Shown here piece by piece: positions 38,734 to 47,454 of a stretch of DNA of 64,000 bases (the stretch's first letter is position 1; each line of letters begins with the position of its first letter). Both the position numbers and the translations under genes were made by a program. Under the pieces are notes generated by a model. The model ran no database searches and had not been told where the DNA came from. It worked only from the letters and a program-made list of their open reading frames with translations. The DNA comes from Leisingera thetidis (GTDB lineage: Bacteria; Pseudomonadota; Alphaproteobacteria; Rhodobacterales; Rhodobacteraceae): contig NZ_CP109787.1 of the NCBI RefSeq assembly GCF_025857195.1, positions 4,219,001 to 4,283,000 on the forward strand, written 5' to 3'.

Positions 38734-38820
38734 TGGTGCCCAGGAGAGGACTCGAACCTCCACGTCCATACGGACACTAGCACCTGAAGCTAGCGCGTCT
38801 ACCAATTCCGCCACCTGGGC
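38734..38820 (-). tRNA. tRNA-Leu(CAG), copy 1
   Basis: 87 bases including encoded CCA. The acceptor arms GCCCAGG/CCTGGGC, the Leu-type D arm (GGCGGAATTGGTAGACGC), the anticodon loop TTCAGGT (anticodon CAG, codon CUG), a long variable arm and TTCGAGTCC are all present. It is identical to the copy at 43420-43506. Confidence 0.95.
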
Positions 38821-38836
38821 AGGTGTCGTGTGGGCG

Positions 38837-38865
38837 CGTATAATTCGGTTCGCCTAGGGCGTCAA
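38837..38865 (-). promoter_or_regulatory. Promoter of tRNA-Leu copy 1
   Basis: On the minus strand -35 TTGACG (38860-38865), 17-base spacer and -10 TATACG (38837-38842), 16 bases before the tRNA 5' end. Confidence 0.75.
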
Positions 38866-39542
38866 ACGGAAAAGGCATGGCCGGAAGGTGAACCAAGAGG
38901 CCGTCTGGACTTGCGGCGGCGGACGGGGCGCACAATCCTTTCCGGCCGGAGCCAAGCCATTTGCGTCGATGCCAGGCTGAGGAAACTGACGCTGTCACGG
39001 GTCTGTCAAGAAGACGCGTTTGTCCGGACACAGAGCAGACAAACCGGGGCTGAAATCGCGAAGTACCGCACCGTCTTTCTGCCGGACCTGGCGCCCGGGC
39101 GATCTTCCGCACCGGCGGCGCCACCGGCATTATGCCCGGCAGGGCGAGGCTGGAAACTCTGAACCACTGTGGGCCTGTCAAGCCATGGCCTCTGCCAGTG
39201 GTGCGGCGAAGTTACAAAGGCCCTGAACCCGGAAAGCAAAAGGCATCTGCCAGTGAGGATTCCGAATTCAACGATGAGGGGGCATAGGTGATTATCGACG
39301 GCAGGGTGGAAATCTGGACGATCGATTTTGGCGGCGTGCATATTCCGTGGAAACCAGGAGCCATCCCCTGGAAGCTAAACCGTATGCGTGGTGACTGGAA
39401 CTGTATCGCTTCCACCAGCAGCGGCATTCCGATCGAAGATGAGGTTTTCGCCTGCCTATCCACCAAGGATGCCCAAGACACGATTCCATTTTTGAATCTG
39501 CTTGATCGGGCCGTTCGTTGCGTTTAAACGGACGGTCGCATC
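38866..39542. other. Region between tRNA-Leu copy 1 and tRNA-Thr
   Basis: About 680 bases with no recognised gene. One open frame at 39288-39527 (+, GTG start, 79 codons, beginning MIIDGRVEIWTIDFGG) has plausible composition, but no family match comes to mind. An overlapping frame on the other strand is as long, so neither is called as a gene. Confidence 0.4.
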
Positions 39543-39618
39543 GCCTCAATAGCTCAGCTGGTAGAGCAGGTCCTTCGTAAGGACAAGGTCGGGGGTTCGA
39601 GTCCCTCTTGAGGCACCA
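39543..39618 (+). tRNA. tRNA-Thr(CGT)
   Basis: 76 bases with encoded CCA. It has acceptor GCCTCAA/TTGAGGC, D-arm AGCTCAGCTGGTAGAGC, anticodon loop TTCGTAA (anticodon CGT, codon ACG) and T-arm GGGGGTTCGAGTCCCTC. A T-run follows directly after CCA and may act in termination. A weak promoter candidate, TTGATC at 39502 with TAAACG 17 bases later, lies upstream. Confidence 0.95.
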
Positions 39619-40191
39619 TTTTTACGGAAAATGTGCTGTAAAGACAGTGTGTTGCGATCGTTTCGGATTTTCCTTCCCCGCCAAGAGCCTTACGTTTGTT
39701 TCCTGATGCCGGGCATTTCAGGGGCGTCTGGGACTTATCCGGCGGGGACCTGATCGCTTTCCTGCTAAGTTGAAGTGAGGGAAGGCTTTCTGCAGATTGC
39801 ATGAACCTATGCAGGCGATAACAGGCACGGCGTCACGCTTGGCAAAAATCCAGACCCAGGCTTTTCCGGGTACCGTTGAGTTCAAACCCGGCTGCCGGGT
39901 CCCTCGTAAAATCCATCTGCGCCACGCCCGGGACCTGATCGCGGCTTGGCGCGAGGGCTGCAATCATCACCGCCCGCAGTTGAGCCTCGACGCGCTCTCC
40001 CCGCGGGAGCATCACAACGGTCAAGAGAGGACCGCACCCTGAACAGAGCGAACTGAAAAACGCGGACACCTAGTGAAGCACGTCATTTTCGGTGAAATGT
40101 CAAAGTTATCACTCAAGACAAACGACGTCCTGTCCCAGCTGAACTGCAGCTGTTCCGTCCTCCGCCAGCGCGGAAAACATGTGGTGGCGGC
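39619..40191. other. Region with transposase remnant and no intact gene
   Basis: Between tRNA-Thr and the AraC gene. The only recognisable content is the IS3-type remnant near 39899-40042. No intact inverted repeats or direct target repeats were found by eye. Confidence 0.4.
39899..40042 (+). pseudogene. Remnant of an IS3-family transposase (integrase core C-terminus)
   Basis: The frame encodes HARDLIAAWREGCNHHRPQ and then LSLDALSPREH, which matches the C-terminal end of IS3/IS911-type OrfB transposases (usual form: alpha-helix, E.WR.DYN..RPHSSLG.LTP.EF). The upstream catalytic DDE region is not present in any frame nearby, so this is a decayed fragment. It lies just after tRNA-Thr, between the two tRNA-Leu copies. 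Confidence 0.6.
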
Positions 40192-41238
40192 TTAAGCACT
40201 GCGTTTGTGCCGCGCAATTGGGGACCGCGCGGTTTGCCTGGTGGAGGCAGAGCGGGTGGCGCTGGGCAACTCGCCAAAACGGGTGCGGTAGAGTTGTGAA
40301 AAGCGGCCCAAGTGGGAGAAGCCGCTGTCATAGGCGATGCTGCTGACCGCTGTTCCGCTGGGCCGGGACAGCAGCAGGTAGCGGGCCAGGTCCAGCCGCA
40401 GGTCGCGCAGGTACTCCAGCGGTGTCAGGCCGAAATGCTGGCGGAAACCGGCTTGCAGGGTGCGGAGGCTGCAGCCGGCCTCGGCGGCGATCGCAGAGAC
40501 GGTCAGCGGCTCACTGGCGTTGGCATGGATATAGTCCTGCGCGCGGCGGATCTGCAGACAGCTGCCTTCCGGCGCGCGCTGGCTCATAAGATGGCGGATG
40601 TTGCTCTGCTGATGGGTCAGCAGGCCGAGGATCAGCTGTTCTTCTATGACCTGCTGCTGCAAGGCGCCCCAGTTGCCAAACCCGGCCTCTGCATCGGTGG
40701 CGTGGACACAGGCCATGAACTGCTGGGCCCAGCCCTGCAGAGGGCCTGCGCCAATGGGCGCCGCGGTGTCGAAGACCACCGGCTCAGACAGCGGCAGCCC
40801 GGCGGCGTGTTCGGCAATTCCGTGCAGCGCGTCCCGGTCGATTTGCAGGAGCAGCATCCGGCAGTCCCGGTGCCAGGCCATCCGCGTTTCCCGTGTCGGG
40901 TTGAGCACGGTGGCCCGGCCGCGGTCCGAGTTCACTGCTGCCGCACCATTGGCCACCCGGGCACGGCCGCTGAGAGGCATTTGCACTAGGTAAAAATTCC
41001 GCAGTTCGCCCGGCTCAATCTGCACAGCAGCGCCGTAGCTCAGGAAATTTAGCGACAGGCTGCGTCCGGGCACGTGGTTGTGACGCGTGCCGAAACCACG
41101 GCTCTGGCCCTTTGGCTGCAGGCGGTGATCACAGAATTTCCGCGCGACCAGCGCGCGTGCCTCGTCGACGTCGCGGCTGTGAAATTGCCGCCACGCGCGC
41201 AAAGGCTCGCGTTTGTGTTCTGCCTGCTGCCTGGTCAT
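40192..41238 (-). CDS. AraC-family transcriptional regulator
   Basis: A 348-residue regulator. The N-terminal part (about 30-210) resembles the AraC_binding_2/cupin-like sensor with LNFLSYGAAVQIEPGELRNFYLVQMPLSG and RATVLNPTRETRMAWHRDCRMLLLQIDR. The C-terminal part (about 235-330) holds two helix-turn-helix motifs: LTVSAIAAEAGCSLRTLQAGFRQHFGLTPLEYLRDLRLDLAR and VSSIAYDSGFSHLGRFSQLYRTRFGELPS. It is divergent from the cupin and monooxygenase genes and is probably their regulator. Confidence 0.92.
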   Translation of the reverse strand: MTRQQAEHKREPLRAWRQFHSRDVDEARALVARKFCDHRLQPKGQSRGFGTRHNHVPGRSLSLNFLSYGAAVQIEPGELRNFYLVQMPLSGRARVANGAAAVNSDRGRATVLNPTRETRMAWHRDCRMLLLQIDRDALHGIAEHAAGLPLSEPVVFDTAAPIGAGPLQGWAQQFMACVHATDAEAGFGNWGALQQQVIEEQLILGLLTHQQSNIRHLMSQRAPEGSCLQIRRAQDYIHANASEPLTVSAIAAEAGCSLRTLQAGFRQHFGLTPLEYLRDLRLDLARYLLLSRPSGTAVSSIAYDSGFSHLGRFSQLYRTRFGELPSATRSASTRQTARSPIARHKRSA

Positions 41239-41304
41239 TTTCGCAGCGTAACATGGATCCCCGGTCAGGCAATCGCGCTGTTCTGCGCTATTTTGCGCAT
41301 TCTG

Positions 41305-41310
41305 GATAAT
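41305..41310 (+). promoter_or_regulatory. Candidate -10 element for the cupin-monooxygenase operon
   Basis: GATAAT lies 54 bases before the cupin start. The expected -35 position has no good match, and TTCTGCGC/TTTTGCGC direct repeats lie just upstream. This suits an activator-dependent promoter, perhaps controlled by the divergent AraC protein. Confidence 0.3.
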
Positions 41311-41364
41311 CCTTTTGCGGACCTGCCCCTAGGCTTGGGAGGCGAGCTGACAAGGGAGGAAACC

Positions 41365-41808
41365 ATGGCTCTGGATCAGGGAATCACCAAGGCGTCCGGC
41401 GGGCTTGAAGGCCTGTCCTGGAATGTTGTCGGGCACATCTACACGCCCAAGCTGCACAGCGAAAACGCCTTTATCTGGCATGCGGTCATTCCGGACGGCA
41501 CATTTGTGCCGCCGCATGTGCACCCCACCCAGGATGAGTGGATCACCATGCTGGACGGCACGCTGGAGGTGGAGTTCGGCGGCGAGGTTCATCAGGCCGG
41601 CCCGGGCGACACCGTGCGGATGCCGATGGGCGTGGCGCATGGCATTTTCAACCGCTCCGGCGCGCAGGCCGTCTGCGTGTTCGGGGTGGCGCCCTCGCGA
41701 AAGCTGTTTGAGCTCTTCTGTGCGCTGGACGGGGTGACCGACCCGGAAGAGCTGGTGCGGCTGTCGGCGCTGCATGAAGTCGACTTCCTGCCGCCCCCGT
41801 CTGAGTAA
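41365..41808 (+). CDS. Small single-domain cupin protein
   Basis: A 147-residue cupin. The two conserved motifs are PPHVHPTQDEWITMLDGTLEVEFGG (metal ligands His-x-His and Glu, residues about 53-60) and GDTVRMPMGVAHGIFNRS (third His). ATG at 41365 follows AAGGGAGG. It could be an oxygenase or a sensor; the reaction cannot be told from sequence. It is followed 11 bases later by a flavin monooxygenase, so both may act on the same small molecule. Confidence 0.85.
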   Translation: MALDQGITKASGGLEGLSWNVVGHIYTPKLHSENAFIWHAVIPDGTFVPPHVHPTQDEWITMLDGTLEVEFGGEVHQAGPGDTVRMPMGVAHGIFNRSGAQAVCVFGVAPSRKLFELFCALDGVTDPEELVRLSALHEVDFLPPPSE

Positions 41809-41819
41809 GGGAGGCGGAC

Positions 41820-43307
41820 ATGGTAAAACGCAAGACGGTCGCCGTCATCGGCGGCGGAGTAAGCGGTCTGGCTGCGGCCAAAGCCTTTGCCGAAAAGGGG
41901 CATGAAGTTCTTGGCTTCGAGCGCAGCCACGATCTGGGCGGGGTGTGGGAGCTGTCGCGCTCTTATCCCGGCGTGCAGACACAATCGCCCAAGGAGCTGT
42001 ACTGCTACACCGACCACCCGATGCCCGCGGATTACCCTGAATGGCCCAAGGGGCCGCAGGTGCATGCCTATCTGCACTCTTATGCGGCCAAGCATGATCT
42101 GCACCGCCTTTTCCGGCTGAACACCAATGTGCTGGAGATGGACCGGCGTCCGGACGGGCAGCCGGGCTGGCGGCTGATGCTTGAAGCAGGGGGCGAGACC
42201 CGGGTCCAGGACGTGGATTTTGCCGTGGTCTGCACCGGCCAGTTCTCGGAGAAGAACATCCTCAGTCATCCGGGGCAGGAGGAATTCACCGCCCAAGGCG
42301 GCGAGGTGGTGCATTCTTCGGAGTATCTCGACCCGGAACATGCGCGCGGCAAGCGGGTGGTCGTACTGGGCGGCTCCAAATCGGCCACCGATGTGGCGGT
42401 GAACGCGGCCCAGCATGGCGCCAGGCAGGTGCATCTGGTCTACCGCCAGAACGTCTGGCGGGTGCCCTATTTCGTCGGCGGCATCAACTTCAAGAAACTG
42501 CTCTACATGCGGGCGCAGGAGATGCAGTTCAACGGCTGGGGCCGCAGCTGGCTGCACAGGGCGGTTTATGGCATGGCCAAGCCGCTGATCTGGGCCAATT
42601 TCCGCGGATTAGAGACGCTTTTGAAGCTGCAGCTGGGGCTGAGGAAATGGGACATGGTGCCCGATGTGCCGATCGAAAAGGACGTCTCCTGCTCGGTTCC
42701 GATTGTGACGCCGGGCCTGTTTGAAGGTTTCAAGGATGGCTCCATAGTCCCCATCCGCTCCACTTTTGCGCGCTATGAAGGCGATGAGATCGTGCTGGAG
42801 AACGGCCAGCGCATCGGCGCCGATCTGGTGGTCTCGGCAGTGGGATGGAAACTGGGGATCCCCTATCTGGCTCAGCGGCACCTGGACAAGCTGATCGAAC
42901 CGGACGGCCAGTACCGCATCTACCGGCTAGCTGTGAACCCGGACCTCCCGGAGATGGGATTCGTCGGTTTCAATTCCAGCTTCTGTACGATTCTGTCCGC
43001 GGAGATGGTGGCGAACTGGCTGGTGCGCTACGCCGACGGCCAGCTGGCGCGGCAGCCCGCGCGCGGCGAAATGGAGGAGAACATCCAGATGATGCTCGAC
43101 TGGCGCCGCAAGGAGCGCCCGGCCGCGCAAATCTATGGCGGGCTGTGTTCGGCGCCGTTCCATTTCAAGCATTTCGACGAGCTCTTGATGGATATGGGAG
43201 CGGCGCAGTGGAAGCGCGCGAACCCGCTGGCGGAGCAATTCGCGCCGCCTGATGCCGGTGCTTACGGCCGCTTTCTGGCCTCCACGCCGCAATATAGCGC
43301 AGCCTGA
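41820..43307 (+). CDS. Flavin-containing monooxygenase (FMO/Baeyer-Villiger-like)
   Basis: A 495-residue oxidoreductase. The FAD-binding GxGxxG is in VAVIGGGVSGLAAAKAF (residues about 7-23). The second dinucleotide site for NADPH is VVVLGGSKSATDVAVNAA (about 180-197). The FMO-like region around LGGVWELSRSYPGVQTQSPKELY binds flavin and substrate. The C-terminal half has IGADLVVSAVGWKLGIPYL. It probably oxygenates a small nucleophile or ketone. It is co-transcribed with the cupin gene and probably controlled by the divergent AraC regulator. Confidence 0.88.
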   Translation: MVKRKTVAVIGGGVSGLAAAKAFAEKGHEVLGFERSHDLGGVWELSRSYPGVQTQSPKELYCYTDHPMPADYPEWPKGPQVHAYLHSYAAKHDLHRLFRLNTNVLEMDRRPDGQPGWRLMLEAGGETRVQDVDFAVVCTGQFSEKNILSHPGQEEFTAQGGEVVHSSEYLDPEHARGKRVVVLGGSKSATDVAVNAAQHGARQVHLVYRQNVWRVPYFVGGINFKKLLYMRAQEMQFNGWGRSWLHRAVYGMAKPLIWANFRGLETLLKLQLGLRKWDMVPDVPIEKDVSCSVPIVTPGLFEGFKDGSIVPIRSTFARYEGDEIVLENGQRIGADLVVSAVGWKLGIPYLAQRHLDKLIEPDGQYRIYRLAVNPDLPEMGFVGFNSSFCTILSAEMVANWLVRYADGQLARQPARGEMEENIQMMLDWRRKERPAAQIYGGLCSAPFHFKHFDELLMDMGAAQWKRANPLAEQFAPPDAGAYGRFLASTPQYSAA

Positions 43308-43419
43308 GCGCCGCCAGCTGCAAAATCCTGGCCTGCGCCTGCCGTACTGCGGCGGGCGCAGCAAGTCAGTGGAGGCTTATCGGGCCTGCCGAACCAGCTT
43401 GAATGTCGAGTGAGGGGGA

Positions 43420-43506
43420 TGGTGCCCAGGAGAGGACTCGAACCTCCACGTCCATACGGACACTAGCACCTGAAGCTAGCGCGTCTACCAATTCCGCCAC
43501 CTGGGC
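43420..43506 (-). tRNA. tRNA-Leu(CAG), copy 2
   Basis: 87 bases, identical to copy 1 at 38734-38820, with encoded CCA and anticodon CAG. Identity extends 10 bases further upstream of the tRNA 5' end (AGGTGTCGTG on the plus strand) and then breaks off. Confidence 0.95.
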
Positions 43507-43523
43507 AGGTGTCGTGAGGAGGG

Positions 43524-43552
43524 CGTATAAGCGGAGTCGCGGGCAGCGTCAA
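43524..43552 (-). promoter_or_regulatory. Promoter of tRNA-Leu copy 2
   Basis: On the minus strand -35 TTGACG (43547-43552), 17-base spacer and -10 TATACG (43524-43529). The hexamers are the same as at copy 1, but the spacers differ. Confidence 0.75.
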
Positions 43553-43675
43553 ACGGAAAATGCGCGTCATCGGGGATTTTCCGGGAAATTCGTACTCCAC
43601 TCGTTTTCTCAAGCTTTTCCAGTGTGTTGACGCAATCTCCCCGAGGCTGGCGCGGGTGGCAAAATGCGCACCGGT

Positions 43676-43689
43676 TTGATCCTGCGCAA
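43676..43689 (+). promoter_or_regulatory. FNR/FnrL-type box upstream of hemN
   Basis: TTGATCCTGCGCAA matches the FNR palindrome TTGAT-N4-ATCAA at 8 of 10 positions. It is centred about 41 bases upstream of the hemN ATG. hemN genes of Rhodobacteraceae are known to be under FnrL control, which supports the call. Confidence 0.5.
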
Positions 43690-43723
43690 AGTACGGCCTT
43701 CTTAAAAGGCGCATAGCAAAGTC

Positions 43724-45079
43724 ATGAAACAGATTGACCGCTTCCAAGCCCTTGGGTTGTTCGACAGCCGGGTGCCCCGCTACACTTCTTATCCGACCGC
43801 GCCGGTGTTCACTGCTGACGTGGGCGCCGCGGATCAGGCCCGCGAATTGCAGGCATTGGATCCGGAGGTGCCGGTCTCGGTCTATCTGCATATCCCGTTC
43901 TGCGAGCGGCTGTGCTGGTTCTGTGCCTGCCGCACGCAAGGCACCCAGACGCTGAGTCCGGTGGAAAACTACATCGGCACGCTGGAGCAGGAACTGCGGC
44001 TGGTGGCGCCGCTCTTGCCAAAGGGGCTGCGGATGGGGCGGATGCATTGGGGCGGCGGCACGCCGACCATCCTGCCACCCGTTTTGATCCACCGGCTGGC
44101 GCAGGCAGTGAAGGCGGTTTTTCCGCAGACTGATGACTGGGAATTCTCGGTGGAAATCGATCCGACCATGGTCGACCGGGGCAAAATCGCGGCACTGGCG
44201 GCGGAAGGCATGAACCGTGCCAGCATCGGCATTCAGGATTTCGATCCGCTGGTGCAGCAGGCAATCGGGCGGGAACAACCGTTTGAGGTGACAAAGGCCT
44301 CTATCGAGGATCTGCGTGCGGCGGGGGTCACTTCTCTCAATGCTGATCTTGTCTATGGCCTGCCGCATCAGACGCAGGCGCGGATGGCGGACACGGTGGA
44401 AAAGGTGCTGAGCCTGAACCCGGACCGGCTGGCGCTGTTCGGCTACGCGCATGTGCCTTGGGTGGCCAAGCGGCAGAAGCTGATCAAGGAAGAGACGCTG
44501 CCGGACGATCTGGCGCGCTATTACCTGGCAGGGCTGGCAGCTGAAAAGTTTGCCGAGGCGGGCTTTGCCGCAATCGGCATCGACCATTTCGCCAAGCCTG
44601 GCGACGGGCTTGAGGCGGCGGCCCGCACCGGCCATCTGCGCCGGAACTTCCAGGGTTACACGGACGATACTTGCCCGGCGCTGATCGGCTTTGGCGCGTC
44701 GTCGATCTCCCGCTTTTCCGGCGGCTTCATCCAGAATGCCGCGGCCACGCCTGCCTATGTGCAGCGGGTCGAGGCCGGGGTGCTGACCGGAGCGCGCGGC
44801 CATGTGATGAGCCAGGAAGACCTGCTGCGCGGCCGCGCCATCGAGATGCTGATGTGCGACTTCCGGCTGGACCGGAAACAGCTGCAGCAGCGGTTCGGTG
44901 ATCTTGCGGCAACGCTTGATGCGGACATGGCCCAAATCGCGGCCCGCTTTGGCGATCTGGTGAAACTGGACGGCGCGGCGCTGGAGATCCTGCCCGCGGG
45001 CCGCCCGCTGACACGGATCATCGCCAGCTGCTTGGACGCGCATGTGCCGGAAGGGGTGCGTTACAGCCGGGCGTCATGA
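43724..45079 (+). CDS. hemN: Oxygen-independent coproporphyrinogen III oxidase
   Basis: HemN decarboxylates coproporphyrinogen III without oxygen, using radical SAM chemistry, for haem and related tetrapyrroles. The 451-residue protein has the FeS motif C60-x3-C64-x2-C67 in HIPFCERLCWFCACRT. It also has GGGTPT following, RASIGIQDFDPLVQQAIGREQP and DLVYGLPHQT. Length and the C-terminal HemN_C-type part (LLRGRAIEMLMCDFRLD) fit true HemN rather than HemW. An FNR-type box lies just upstream. Confidence 0.96.
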   Translation: MKQIDRFQALGLFDSRVPRYTSYPTAPVFTADVGAADQARELQALDPEVPVSVYLHIPFCERLCWFCACRTQGTQTLSPVENYIGTLEQELRLVAPLLPKGLRMGRMHWGGGTPTILPPVLIHRLAQAVKAVFPQTDDWEFSVEIDPTMVDRGKIAALAAEGMNRASIGIQDFDPLVQQAIGREQPFEVTKASIEDLRAAGVTSLNADLVYGLPHQTQARMADTVEKVLSLNPDRLALFGYAHVPWVAKRQKLIKEETLPDDLARYYLAGLAAEKFAEAGFAAIGIDHFAKPGDGLEAAARTGHLRRNFQGYTDDTCPALIGFGASSISRFSGGFIQNAAATPAYVQRVEAGVLTGARGHVMSQEDLLRGRAIEMLMCDFRLDRKQLQQRFGDLAATLDADMAQIAARFGDLVKLDGAALEILPAGRPLTRIIASCLDAHVPEGVRYSRAS

Positions 45080-45419
45080 AAACGGTTCCGGCGCGCTCCC
45101 GCCTGTTCCGAGGCCTCCTGCGGGAGGTCTCTCACAGTTGGGCATGGCGCTGTGCCGAAGCACAGCGCGGCTCTCCGCATCATGGGCCTCACGCGCAGTC
45201 GCCAAGGCGAGGGCCGCGCAGGCGGCCGCGTTCCGGCGCGGTTTTCCCTTGAGAAGGGGAGATGGCAAACCAGCACTTGGAAAGGCCGTTTACGGCAGGC
45301 TTGCCGTTGAACGGACGCTCAGCAGAAGGTGCAGCGCAGCTGCCGGGCCCAAGGCCGCCAAGGGGTTCCGGCGCAGCCGGGGATCCTGCGGGCGCGGGAG
45401 TGTCCCGTATGCAGTTCTG
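45080..45419. repeat. GC-rich intergenic segment with hairpins between hemN and nirV
   Basis: A convergent gap of 340 bases without a gene. It contains a perfect 8-bp hairpin GCGCTGTG/CACAGCGC (45147-45168), a near-perfect GAGGCCTCC/GGAGGTCTC hairpin (about 45112-45133) and further GC-rich inverted stretches. It has the look of a dispersed intergenic repeat, but no second copy is in the window. Confidence 0.4.
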
Positions 45420-46214
45420 TCAGCTGCCTTTCACCAGCCGGAAGCCCAGGTAATCCGGTGGCAGCCCGACGGCGCAGCCGCCGACGCTGGCATCGCGGAT
45501 GAAATCGATCACAACGGCCCGGTGGCGGCCGCCAGTGATCCGGGCACTGCAATAGGGGTCGCCAAGCTTGAGGCTGCCGTCCTTCTGCACCTCGCCGTTC
45601 TGCATGCAGCCGCCGGTCCATTCCCAGATATTGCCGCCGAGGCCGGTGAGACCATTGCTGTTGGCGCCGGGCTCGCTTTTGGGGTTCTGCGCCGGTCCCG
45701 GCAGGCCGCGCAGGGTGACCCCGCGGGCATACTGGCGCAGCCAGCGCTGGGCCGGATCGCTATCGTCACTTTCAACCGCTTCGTCCGCAAAGACTTCGGC
45801 TGCGGCCAGCTGCCATTCGGCGTCGTCCGGCAGCCGCCAGTTCTGGTCCGTATTCTTGGAATACCATTGGGCATAGGCGGTGGCGTCATGCCAGCTGACA
45901 TGGGTTTGCGGCTGGCTGCGCTCTGCCGGCGTGGCGTCTGCCTCCTTGCAAGCACCGTCCGCCACGCAGGCAGCATATTCCGCAGCCGAGACCTGGTGTT
46001 TCATGATCTCGAACGCTGCGACGTGGCGCTGGTGTTCCGGCGCTGACACGCTTTTGCCATTCCGGTGGAAATTGCCGATCGGGCGGTAGGCAATGTTATC
46101 CGCGGCAATGGATACGGTTTCCGTCAGCGGCGCCGGCTCCCTGGCTGCGGTAAACCACAACCCCGGCAGACCAATGGCGCCGGCAAGCCCGGCAGCAATC
46201 AGCTCAACTTTCAT
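45420..46214 (-). CDS. nirV: NirV-type formylglycine-generating-enzyme-like protein
   Basis: The 264-residue exported protein has an N-terminal signal/anchor (MKVELIAAGLAGAIGLPGLW) and an FGE-sulfatase (SUMF1) domain: EIMKHQVSAAEYAACVADGAC, VSWHDATAYAQWYS, WRLPDDAEWQLAAAE, GLGGNIWEWTGGC, GRHRAVVIDFIRDAS and LGFRLV. Genes of this type directly downstream of nirK are called nirV and occur in several denitrifiers; the function is unclear. The catalytic Cys pair of true FGEs is not evident. The ATG at 46214 begins the signal peptide. It lies 75 bases after nirK. Confidence 0.88.
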   Translation of the reverse strand: MKVELIAAGLAGAIGLPGLWFTAAREPAPLTETVSIAADNIAYRPIGNFHRNGKSVSAPEHQRHVAAFEIMKHQVSAAEYAACVADGACKEADATPAERSQPQTHVSWHDATAYAQWYSKNTDQNWRLPDDAEWQLAAAEVFADEAVESDDSDPAQRWLRQYARGVTLRGLPGPAQNPKSEPGANSNGLTGLGGNIWEWTGGCMQNGEVQKDGSLKLGDPYCSARITGGRHRAVVIDFIRDASVGGCAVGLPPDYLGFRLVKGS

Positions 46215-46289
46215 GTCTGCATCCCCTCTGGGCAAAATGGGCGGCCGCGTGGTGCGGCCGCCCTGTCCTGTTTCCGCTCCGGCCGAAGG

Positions 46290-47414
46290 TCAGGCGCCGG
46301 TGTACTCAGTCGGGGCGACCACCTGTTCCATCAGGTCGTTGTTCCATTCGCCCTCGACCACCACATGCGCGGTGGCGCCGAGGTTCACCGCCTCGATCAG
46401 GTTGTGGTTCACATAGGCATAGACCCCGGGCTGCAGGAACTCATAGAGCGCCGCCCCGGCCGAGCCGCCGCGGATGAACCAGGTTTCCAGGTCGCGGTCC
46501 GGCACGTTGTTGAACTTGCCGGCTTCCCAGACCAGGTCGCCGTGGCCGCCGATCAGGTGCGGGCGGCTGTCGCGGTTGGCCTGGCTGTGCACGAACAGCA
46601 CTTTTTCACCCTGTTTCGCCTTCATGGCGTTTTCGCCGGTGAGGGCGCCAACCGCGCCATTGAACACCACGTGGCTGGGGATCAGCCCGTTCATGACCTC
46701 CAGGGTGTCGGGATAGCTTTCGCCGACATCCTGATACCGGATGTAATCGCCGTTTTCGTCCTTTGGAATGTAGAATTCGTTTTCGCCGATGTAGTAGACG
46801 CGGTCATATTTGACCGGATTGCCATTGTGGTCCGACAGCCCTTCGCGCGGCAGCACCATGATAGTGCCGGCCATGCCCGCGGCGACGTGCCAGGGGATCA
46901 TCGGGCCGCCCGGGGCGCAGTGATAGACAAAGGTGCCGGGGCGGGTGGCCTTGAAGCGCAGCACGGTCTTCTCCCCCGGGTTCACCAGGGTCAGCGCGCC
47001 GCCGCCCAAAGCGCCGGTGGCCGCGTGGAAATCGATATTGTGCTGCAGCATGTTTTCGGGCGGGTTGATTAGGGTGAGCTCGACATAGTCGCCCTCATGC
47101 ACCACCATCATCGGACCCGGAATGGAGCCGTCAAAGGTCATGCCCTGAAGATAGGCGCCCTGGTCGACTTCGATCTCCTTCTCGGCAATCTTCATCTCGA
47201 ATTCGACGATGCGTGGCGCGCCAGGTGCCACCTGCTCGTGTTCATGCACAAAAGGCGGCGCGACCAGCTTTCGCTTGATGCGCTGCAGGCTGGACAGGTC
47301 CGCCGGCGCGGCGGTCTCGTGAACGGTGGTGCTTTCGGCCTTGGCGGCTTTGGCAAGTGCGGGCAGCGCTGCTACGCCGGCAGCCCCCATCAGTGCGGCT
47401 CTGCGGGTCAGCAT
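46290..47414 (-). CDS. nirK: Copper-containing nitrite reductase NirK
   Basis: NirK reduces nitrite to nitric oxide in the periplasm. The 374-residue protein has a Tat-like signal ([12 protein letters not shown]). All copper ligands can be seen. Type 1: His125, Cys166, His176 and Met181 within [18 protein letters not shown]. Type 2: His130 in [10 protein letters not shown], His165, and a late His in VNHNLIEAV. Catalytic Asp is in NIDFH and the second catalytic His is in [10 protein letters not shown]. The form resembles Rhodobacter sphaeroides NirK. AAGGAGAA precedes the ATG. nirV follows; no nor or nos genes lie in the window. Confidence 0.97.
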   Translation of the reverse strand: MLTRRAALMGAAGVAALPALAKAAKAESTTVHETAAPADLSSLQRIKRKLVAPPFVHEHEQVAPGAPRIVEFEMKIAEKEIEVDQGAYLQGMTFDGSIPGPMMVVHEGDYVELTLINPPENMLQHNIDFHAATGALGGGALTLVNPGEKTVLRFKATRPGTFVYHCAPGGPMIPWHVAAGMAGTIMVLPREGLSDHNGNPVKYDRVYYIGENEFYIPKDENGDYIRYQDVGESYPDTLEVMNGLIPSHVVFNGAVGALTGENAMKAKQGEKVLFVHSQANRDSRPHLIGGHGDLVWEAGKFNNVPDRDLETWFIRGGSAGAALYEFLQPGVYAYVNHNLIEAVNLGATAHVVVEGEWNNDLMEQVVAPTEYTGA

Positions 47415-47454
47415 GATGTTCTCCTTTCAGTGTCCCATGTGCCGTGTCGAGCCG

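Noticed and set aside
39288..39527. 79-codon GTG-start frame before tRNA-Thr
   Set aside because: Composition is plausible, but there is no family match, no clear ribosome binding site, and an equally long frame lies opposite.
43627..43640. TTGACGCAATCTCC as a second FNR site before hemN
   Set aside because: Only the first half-site fits; the second half does not resemble ATCAA.
45042..46046. 334-codon plus-strand open frame covering the hemN-nirV gap and nirV
   Set aside because: It opposes the well-supported nirV gene and contains repeat-derived, low-complexity sequence.
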